Part shown: in pieces, positions 58,757 through 64,000 of the stretch
Numbering within the stretch: position 1 is the first letter of the stretch
How the letters are laid out: every line of letters begins with the position of its first letter
Origin: DAOUKH01 sp964291475
GTDB lineage: Bacteria; Chloroflexota; Dehalococcoidia; SHYB01
NCBI GenBank assembly: GCA_964291475.2
Contig: OZ220066.1
Location: 1 to 64,000 of the forward strand
Direction of reading: 5' to 3'
DNA length: 64,000 nucleotides
Notes under the pieces: model-generated
Seen by the model: only the letters and a program-made list of their open reading frames with translations
Databases searched by the model: none
What the model was told of the DNA's origin: nothing
Translations under genes and position numbers: made by a program

Positions 58757-60007
58757 CTACTCCCCCGCCAGACTCAGCCCCCTCCCCTCCGCCGGCTTCG
58801 GCTGCCGCGCCAGGAACATGGTGACCGCGCCGAGCGCCCCCACCACGATGAGGCCGGCGAAGGCGAGGTCGTAGCTGCCGCGAAGGTCGAATACGATGCC
58901 GGCGGCGGCGACGCCCGCGAGCCCGCAGAGCGTCTGCACCGTGATCATGAGACCCGAGATCGTGGCGAAGCTCCGGGTGCCGAAGTAGGTCGCTCGGAGG
59001 GCGAACATCGTGCTTCCTCCCGCGCCCCACGAGAAGGCGTAGACGACCATGAACAGGGCGACCTGCCACAGCTCGTGCGCCCACAGGAGCATCCACATCG
59101 ATCCCGCGAGCATCAGGGCGATGCCCGTCGCCACGTACCGGGGATTGAGCCGGTCGATGAGCAGGCCGCCGCCCAACCGGCCCGCGATGCCGAGTAAGCC
59201 GCCCAGCCCGATGATCTCGGTCGCCGTCGCCGAGGTGAGGTCGCGGTCCTCGACCATCGCCGCCACGAAGTGCGTCGTCATGGTCGTGATGATGGCGTTC
59301 CGGAAGCCGAACGAGGCGCTCATCAGCCAGAATGACTTGGTGCGGATGGCCTCCCCGACGGAGAACCCGGTCGCCGCGGCCTGTGGCGCGGCCCCGGGCG
59401 GAGCGGCGGCGCCGTCGGGGAGCTGGCCGTAGTCCTGGGGCCGCGAGCGCATCATCGCGGCGAGGGGTAGGCCGACGGCGATGATGATGATGCCCAGCAC
59501 GCGCGCCGCCATCCGCCAGTCCGCGCCCTCGATCAGCGCGTCGACGAAGCGCACCAGCAGCGCCCCCAGGCTCATGCCCGTGCCCGCGATGCCGAAGGCG
59601 ATGCCGCGGCGCCGGTTGAACCAGCGGGCGATCGCCGTCAGCGGCGGCGAGATGAGCCCCATCCCGTTGCCGACGGCGACGAACAGGATCCAGAAGACGA
59701 AGACGAGGGCGAGCGACTCGGCGAAGCTGAGCAGGATGAAGCCGAGGCCGCCGAGGAAGATGCCCAGGAACATCACGGGGCGCGGCCCGTACTTGTCGAC
59801 GAAGTGCCCCTGCAGGGGCCCCAGCGCCGCCCCCTCCAGCGCGGTGAACGCCGCGATCAGCGAGATCTGCCCGCGCGTGGTGGAGAACTCGGCCTCGAGC
59901 GGCAGGAGGAAGACCCCGAAGCCGAAGGCGATGAACCCCATGCCCATCGCAGCGAGCACCGCCGCCGCGCCGGCGATCCACCAGCCATAAAAGAGTCGGC
60001 CCGGCAC
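58757..60007 (-). CDS. MFS transporter (monocarboxylate/oxalate-formate-like)
   Basis: 416 residues with 12 predicted helices. FYGWWIAGAAAVLAAMGMGFIAFGFGVF opening, GHFVDKYGPRPVMFLGIF (motif A) and TAIARWFNRRRGIAFGIAGTGMS are typical of the OFA/MCT branch that carries organic acids. GTG start (60007). Convergent with the CoA transferase gene. A transporter for the acid degraded by the adjacent amidohydrolase and CoA transferase is likely but inferred. Confidence 0.9.
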   Translation of the reverse strand: MPGRLFYGWWIAGAAAVLAAMGMGFIAFGFGVFLLPLEAEFSTTRGQISLIAAFTALEGAALGPLQGHFVDKYGPRPVMFLGIFLGGLGFILLSFAESLALVFVFWILFVAVGNGMGLISPPLTAIARWFNRRRGIAFGIAGTGMSLGALLVRFVDALIEGADWRMAARVLGIIIIAVGLPLAAMMRSRPQDYGQLPDGAAAPPGAAPQAAATGFSVGEAIRTKSFWLMSASFGFRNAIITTMTTHFVAAMVEDRDLTSATATEIIGLGGLLGIAGRLGGGLLIDRLNPRYVATGIALMLAGSMWMLLWAHELWQVALFMVVYAFSWGAGGSTMFALRATYFGTRSFATISGLMITVQTLCGLAGVAAAGIVFDLRGSYDLAFAGLIVVGALGAVTMFLARQPKPAEGRGLSLAGE

Positions 60008-60022
60008 GTCCGCCGCCGGCCC

Positions 60023-60208
60023 CTACCCGAACACGGGGCAGCCTTCTATCGTGGCGGGCGGGCGACCCTGCGTGCAGGGGTGGTCACCGCTGCGCCATTC
60101 GTCGCAACGCCTGCTGCACGCCTCGTCGTGGGCCTTGAGCTTGCCCAGTGCGAAGGTCGTGGGGAATGACCCGCAGCGGATGATGGTTGCGAAGTCAACG
60201 AAATTCAT
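60023..60208 (-). CDS. small Cys-rich protein overlapping the helicase 3' end
   Basis: 61 residues, MNFVDFATIIRCGSFPTTF start, with five Cys (at about 12, 31, 35, 45, 57) in HDEACSRRCDEW and DHPCTQ; a small zinc-finger-like arrangement. Its ATG lies 14 bases inside the end of the helicase gene, with GGAGAACGCC as ribosome site. It is hence probably coupled to it. No family recognised; function unknown. It could be artefactual, but Cys spacing and ribosome site favour it. Confidence 0.55.
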   Translation of the reverse strand: MNFVDFATIIRCGSFPTTFALGKLKAHDEACSRRCDEWRSGDHPCTQGRPPATIEGCPVFG

Positions 60209-63200
60209 GGCGTTCTCCCCGCTCCCTTTCCCACTCCTCCAGGAACTGATACATAGGGGTGCGTCGGCAATTCCCGCACGTCGTCTCCGCGAGGCGCTGC
60301 GTCTCCGCCCGTGCCTCGGCCAAACCGCACGCCGTGCGCGGCCAGTAGTTCTGCGAGTCGGTGTAGCGCCTCCGGAGGTGCACGGATCTGGGGTTGCTCC
60401 CCGAAGGCGGCCTTGTCGAGGCGCCCCTATTGGTCTTTCCCCGCACCCTCTGAATGACACCCTCAAGAGCAGCGTCAATGCGGGAGCCCCGCCGCTGGAA
60501 GCCGAGCTCCTCCCGCATCTCGGCCATCAGGTCTTCGTCTGTACGGAGGAGGGTGTCGGAGAGGATCCAACGGGCAAGGGAGGCCAATTCGTGGGAGGAA
60601 TAATCGGTAATGGGAAAGCCGGGAGGGACGTTTGGTCGAGGATCACGTGGAGGAGGACCGGATGGAGAATCCAATGCCGCGGATGGCGGGGAAGAACCAG
60701 GCGGATGGGACCGGTCGGGCGGATCAGGGTCATCTCCTTCGTCGGCACGGCGTACCGCCTCCTCCCACGCCTGGACTGCTCGGTCCAGCTCCTCATCCCG
60801 GTTCTTGAACCAGGCGGTCGACCAGATGCGGTGGAAGCGCCAACCCAGCCCTTCGAGGACCTCCTGCCGAAGGCGGTCCCGGTCTCGGGCGGTGGGTGAG
60901 GAGTGATAGGCAGCACCGTCGGCCTCGATGGCTAGCACCATGCGTCCCGGCTCACGGGGATGGGCGCAGGCAAAGTCAATCCGGTACCCCGCCGCCCCGT
61001 ATTGGGGCGTGACGGGGACTCCTCGTGCTTCCAGCCGTTGCAATACGTCCAGCTCAAATGGGTTGAGCGGAGTATCGCTCAGAGGCGTTCCCAACTCGCC
61101 GCCACCGGATGCGGCGAACTCCAGATACTGCCGCAGAAGCTCCACGCCCCGGGCGCTCGACCGCCCTGGTTCCATGTCATGGTGAGAGAACGAAGAGACG
61201 ACATGCATTCGGGAGCGTGCTCGCGTGACAGCGACATTGAGCCGCCGCTCGCCACCTTCTTGGTTGAGTGGTCCGAACCGGTAGGGTAACGACCCATTGG
61301 CGGCCTTGTGGTAGCCGACGCTGAGGATTATGGCGTCCCGCTCGTCGCCCTGCACCCGCTCGATATTCTTGACGAAGAACCGCTCCTCGGCGTCCTCGGA
61401 GAAGAACTCGTCCAGCGAGTGGTCGTTGATCTCGCGGAGGTGCTTGTGCAGCGTCTCTTCGATGTTGTTGGCGTGATGGATTCCGAAGGCAATGACGCCC
61501 AGCGATTCGTTGGGGTGGTCGCGAGCGTGGCCGATGACCAGTTCGACCACCTTCGCCACTTCATCAGGATGGGATCGGGTAGACCGTTGAGGTAGGGGCC
61601 GGGAGGGCACGAGGTGGTGAGAAATTGGACCGTCGAGGTTGGCCCCCGGGAAGGTGGTGAGTGCCTCACCGTAGAGATTGGTATTGGAAAAGGCGATCAG
61701 CCGAGCATCGCGACTGCGGTAGTGCCAGCGCAGCATTTCTTCACGAATGGGACCGGCCTTCACCACATCCAGGATGGACTCAATGTCGTCGATGAGAGCC
61801 GTGTTGGGGTCGTCTTCCTCGCCCTCGTCCTCGTCATCCTCATCGATTGACTGTCTGCCGAAGAAGGATGTTGGAGGGAGCTGACGGTCGTCCCCCGCGA
61901 TCACGGCCTGTGGGGCGCGGGCGAGGCTGCCGACCGCCTCTGCGGGTGGAATCTGTGAGGCTTCATCGAAGATGACCACGTCAAAGAGATCCATGTTGGC
62001 CGGGATCATTTCTGCGACCAGCAGCGGTGACATGGTCCAGCAGGGGCGGATGGCGGTGAGCACGTGCGGAGCCTGCGCGAATAGGCGCCTGATCGGAAGG
62101 TGGCGGCGCTTCTTCGCCGCTTCCTTCTTCACTAGTTGCTCCTCCTCAGGATGCTCATTCATTGCCGCAATGGCGGTAGCCGCCGCAGCACGCTTGATCC
62201 GTTGAGGGGTGATCTCCAAGTGGTGACGGTCGAGGCCGGCGAACGACACCTGAAGGTTGTCGTGGACACTGCCCGTGAAGCTGGCTAGGTTGGAACTTCC
62301 GAATAGCCTGTCGTCCCATATTGACTGCAGCCAGACGTATTCGAGGGCGTCGACGGCGTCTTCCGGTGCAATCTCGCCCCCTACCGCAGCAGTGACCTTG
62401 CCGATACCGGCATTCTTGAACTTGCGCTCCAACTCCCGGATCCGCGGCAAGTTTGCCGCAATGTTCTGCTGGGAAGTCATGCGCTGAAGCTTTTGCTCTA
62501 CATTGGCGCAGGGCTCATGCACCAAGCCCTCGGAGGAGATTAAGCCCTGAAGTCTACCGAGGCGTTCCTGTAGGGATTCGACCGAGTTCTGGATATACTC
62601 CAGGTCCCCTAGCACGTGCGGGGTTCCCTCGGCGCCCAAATCCCTCCATGCCAGCCAGTGCCGTGCCGCCTCTTCAACTGCGCCCAATGCTTGGGCTGCC
62701 GAGAGCTTCGCAGTGGACCGCAGCGTGGCGCGCACCGTGTCCGCCGCCTCGCGGTAGTCTGACGAAAAGCGTGCGAGCAGCTTCCACCAACTCTTCGAAG
62801 GGGCCAGCGCTGCCAAGAGACCAGCGTGGTCGAGCTCGTAGATGTCGGTTTCAAAGAGGGTGAGCAAGCGCTTGATGTCTGCGAACAGCACCGACAATTC
62901 CGCCACGAGCTCAGACCAGTCCACTACAGCATCTGGGCAAGCCAAGCCCAGCTTGCCGACGTAGTCAGCAAGCTGTCGGCGCGTCCTAGGGAGGTCGTCC
63001 GTTAAGTCCCTCACCAGGTCGAATGCCGCTTGGGCTTCCTCCGGCGTTGTTGCGGAAAGCCCTGCCCAGTCGGCATAACGGGTTCCAAGATGTGGGCCCT
63101 CTAACTGGACCCACTCCCCTACGTGCTCTTTGAACCGATCGATCTTCTTCCGGTCCAAGCTCTTTGCTTTCTCTGACTGGAGCCGAAGGTTGGCTTGGGC

Positions 63201-64000
63201 GGAATTCGGGGTGCCGATCAAGCCATTCTGCACATCAAATAGGGTCACGTTCCAAGGGGGCAGGCGCTCATGAAGCGCGTCCTTGTGCACTATCAGCCCC
63301 TGGCGGCGCTGCGAGAGTTGTCGGTGGAGGCTTGCGTGGTCAGGCTCGGGAATTGACCCGATGCTGCGTATCGAGTCGGCCATGCTCTTGGCGAAGTCCC
63401 GTTTCGACTGGGTGCCGCCGTGGGTGTCAAGGACGAGGTCGGAAAGTCCCACGCGCTGGAGCCGCCCGGCCACCATATCGATGGCGGCTCGCTTCTCAGC
63501 CACGAACAGGACACGTCTTCCTTGGGCAATGAGGACGGCGATCAGGTTTGCGATGGTCTGCGACTTTCCGGTACCAGGCGGCCCCCAGATCACCACAGAC
63601 TCTCCGCCTAAAGCCCGATTGATCGCCCGGTGTTGGCTTGAATCCGCGTCGAGTACTAGGAACTCCGACTCGGGCGAATCGATGTCAGGTTGGTTTTCGG
63701 AGGGGTCACGAATCTTTTCGGTGAGGGTTTGCCGGGCGTCTTCTACCCCGGCGATAGTGGCCAGCAGATCGTTGTCGGCAATGGCTTCAACGCTCCGGCC
63801 GAGGTCGACCACCATTGGCATGTTGGTGTACCGGAAGTCCCTTGCCACCAGGCGGGGTGCGATGGTCAGGCCGTGCACCTTCGACCATCGACGCATCAAT
63901 CTCTGCAGAAGGTCCTGGATACCGACAAAGGAGTCGGGGATGTCCTCGTCGAGATTGGTTTCCTCTTCCTCGGGGTCGATGCCTTGCTCGGTTCGGAGGA
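60195..64000 (-). CDS. SF1 helicase with DUF4011-type architecture and MTES_1575-like REase, 5'-truncated
   Basis: At least 1268 residues; the frame stays open to the window edge, so the N-terminus is missing. Walker A GPPGTGKSQTIANL, then the long insertion with a coiled-coil-like middle, Walker B FDVVIFDEASQIPPAEAV with GDDRQLPPTSFF, RVQGDERDAIILSVGYH and LNVAVTRARSR define an SF1 (UPF1-like) helicase. A PD-(D/E)XK nuclease follows (FELDVLQRLEARGVPVTPQ, GYRIDFACAHP, LAIEADGAAYHS), then a winged/zinc region and a Cys pair TTCGNCRR at the end. The architecture is that of DUF4011/DUF3320 helicases found in phage-defence islands. Base composition is lower in GC than neighbours. Confidence 0.88.
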   Translation of the reverse strand, partial: LRTEQGIDPEEEETNLDEDIPDSFVGIQDLLQRLMRRWSKVHGLTIAPRLVARDFRYTNMPMVVDLGRSVEAIADNDLLATIAGVEDARQTLTEKIRDPSENQPDIDSPESEFLVLDADSSQHRAINRALGGESVVIWGPPGTGKSQTIANLIAVLIAQGRRVLFVAEKRAAIDMVAGRLQRVGLSDLVLDTHGGTQSKRDFAKSMADSIRSIGSIPEPDHASLHRQLSQRRQGLIVHKDALHERLPPWNVTLFDVQNGLIGTPNSAQANLRLQSEKAKSLDRKKIDRFKEHVGEWVQLEGPHLGTRYADWAGLSATTPEEAQAAFDLVRDLTDDLPRTRRQLADYVGKLGLACPDAVVDWSELVAELSVLFADIKRLLTLFETDIYELDHAGLLAALAPSKSWWKLLARFSSDYREAADTVRATLRSTAKLSAAQALGAVEEAARHWLAWRDLGAEGTPHVLGDLEYIQNSVESLQERLGRLQGLISSEGLVHEPCANVEQKLQRMTSQQNIAANLPRIRELERKFKNAGIGKVTAAVGGEIAPEDAVDALEYVWLQSIWDDRLFGSSNLASFTGSVHDNLQVSFAGLDRHHLEITPQRIKRAAAATAIAAMNEHPEEEQLVKKEAAKKRRHLPIRRLFAQAPHVLTAIRPCWTMSPLLVAEMIPANMDLFDVVIFDEASQIPPAEAVGSLARAPQAVIAGDDRQLPPTSFFGRQSIDEDDEDEGEEDDPNTALIDDIESILDVVKAGPIREEMLRWHYRSRDARLIAFSNTNLYGEALTTFPGANLDGPISHHLVPSRPLPQRSTRSHPDEVAKVVELVIGHARDHPNESLGVIAFGIHHANNIEETLHKHLREINDHSLDEFFSEDAEERFFVKNIERVQGDERDAIILSVGYHKAANGSLPYRFGPLNQEGGERRLNVAVTRARSRMHVVSSFSHHDMEPGRSSARGVELLRQYLEFAASGGGELGTPLSDTPLNPFELDVLQRLEARGVPVTPQYGAAGYRIDFACAHPREPGRMVLAIEADGAAYHSSPTARDRDRLRQEVLEGLGWRFHRIWSTAWFKNRDEELDRAVQAWEEAVRRADEGDDPDPPDRSHPPGSSPPSAALDSPSGPPPRDPRPNVPPGFPITDYSSHELASLARWILSDTLLRTDEDLMAEMREELGFQRRGSRIDAALEGVIQRVRGKTNRGASTRPPSGSNPRSVHLRRRYTDSQNYWPRTACGLAEARAETQRLAETTCGNCRRTPMYQFLEEWERERGERHEFR

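Overview
The window is GC-rich, gene-dense bacterial chromosome. It most resembles a Chloroflexota genome, possibly of the SAR202/Dehalococcoidia type. This is inferred from the gene repertoire (CaiB/BaiF CoA transferase, F420/LLM oxidoreductases, ACMSD-like amidohydrolases, thiolase + DUF35 pair), from a lipoprotein with a Thr/Pro/Ala-repeat linker, and from frequent TTG/GTG starts. No 16S rRNA or other decisive marker is present. No insertion sequence, phage or CRISPR array was seen. A family of non-coding composite repeats sits in about ten intergenic gaps and explains nearly every gap longer than 280 bases.

Layout. 1-2.6 kb: trmI (cut by the window edge), a frameshifted alpha/beta hydrolase and an acyl-CoA dehydrogenase. 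2.6-5.3 kb: DUF1330 protein and SulP transporter bracketed by two copies of a ~200-bp repeat. 5.3-10.8 kb: catalase, IscS/IscU-like Fe-S assembly pair, a polyprenol/DAG-kinase-like membrane protein, PlsX, thioredoxin, then tRNA-Sec (selC). 10.8-19.4 kb: thiolase/DUF35 pair, HAD phosphatase, peroxiredoxin, flavodoxin, DUF4389 protein, dual-specificity phosphatase, BirA, SDR, and isocitrate lyase divergent from a LysR regulator. 19.4-30.3 kb: an epimerase, then one long minus-strand System I cytochrome c maturation cluster (CopD-like protein, CcmE, F, H, a CcmI-like protein, an exported orphan, CcmA, B, C, D, an in-frame-TGA thioredoxin-fold lipoprotein, CtaG, a His-rich membrane protein). 30.4-41.8 kb: GNAT and MshA-like glycosyltransferase, FemAB-like protein, FolE, ThrC, foldase, rpsF-ssb-rpsR, GlyA, epimerase and hydrolase. 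41.9-45.9 kb: MaoC, HisIE, DUF971, two LLM oxidoreductases, tRNA-Pro, zinc ribbon. 46-60 kb: an orphan ferric-type binding protein and a catabolic region of SDR, amidohydrolases, alpha/beta-barrel proteins, dienelactone hydrolase, MFS transporters and a double CoA transferase. 60-64 kb: a large SF1 helicase-nuclease of a defence-associated type, with a short Cys-rich ORF overlapping its 3' end.

The most interesting result links two distant parts of the window. The ccm cluster contains a redoxin frame interrupted by a single TGA exactly at the first position of its CxxC-type redox motif (U-G-I-C). A 6-bp hairpin with a GG-starting loop begins 14 bases after the TGA, which fits the bacterial SECIS pattern. 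A complete tRNA-Sec with an 8-bp acceptor stem and TCA anticodon lies 12 kb away. I read this as a selenocysteine-containing lipoprotein in the slot where the thiol reductant of apocytochrome c (CcmG/ResA) is expected, next to the copper-insertion factor CtaG and a His-rich protein.

Two genes (near 1177 and 44243) carry single-base deletions in five-base G/C homopolymers. These look like assembly errors or recent lesions, so all exact product lengths there are provisional.
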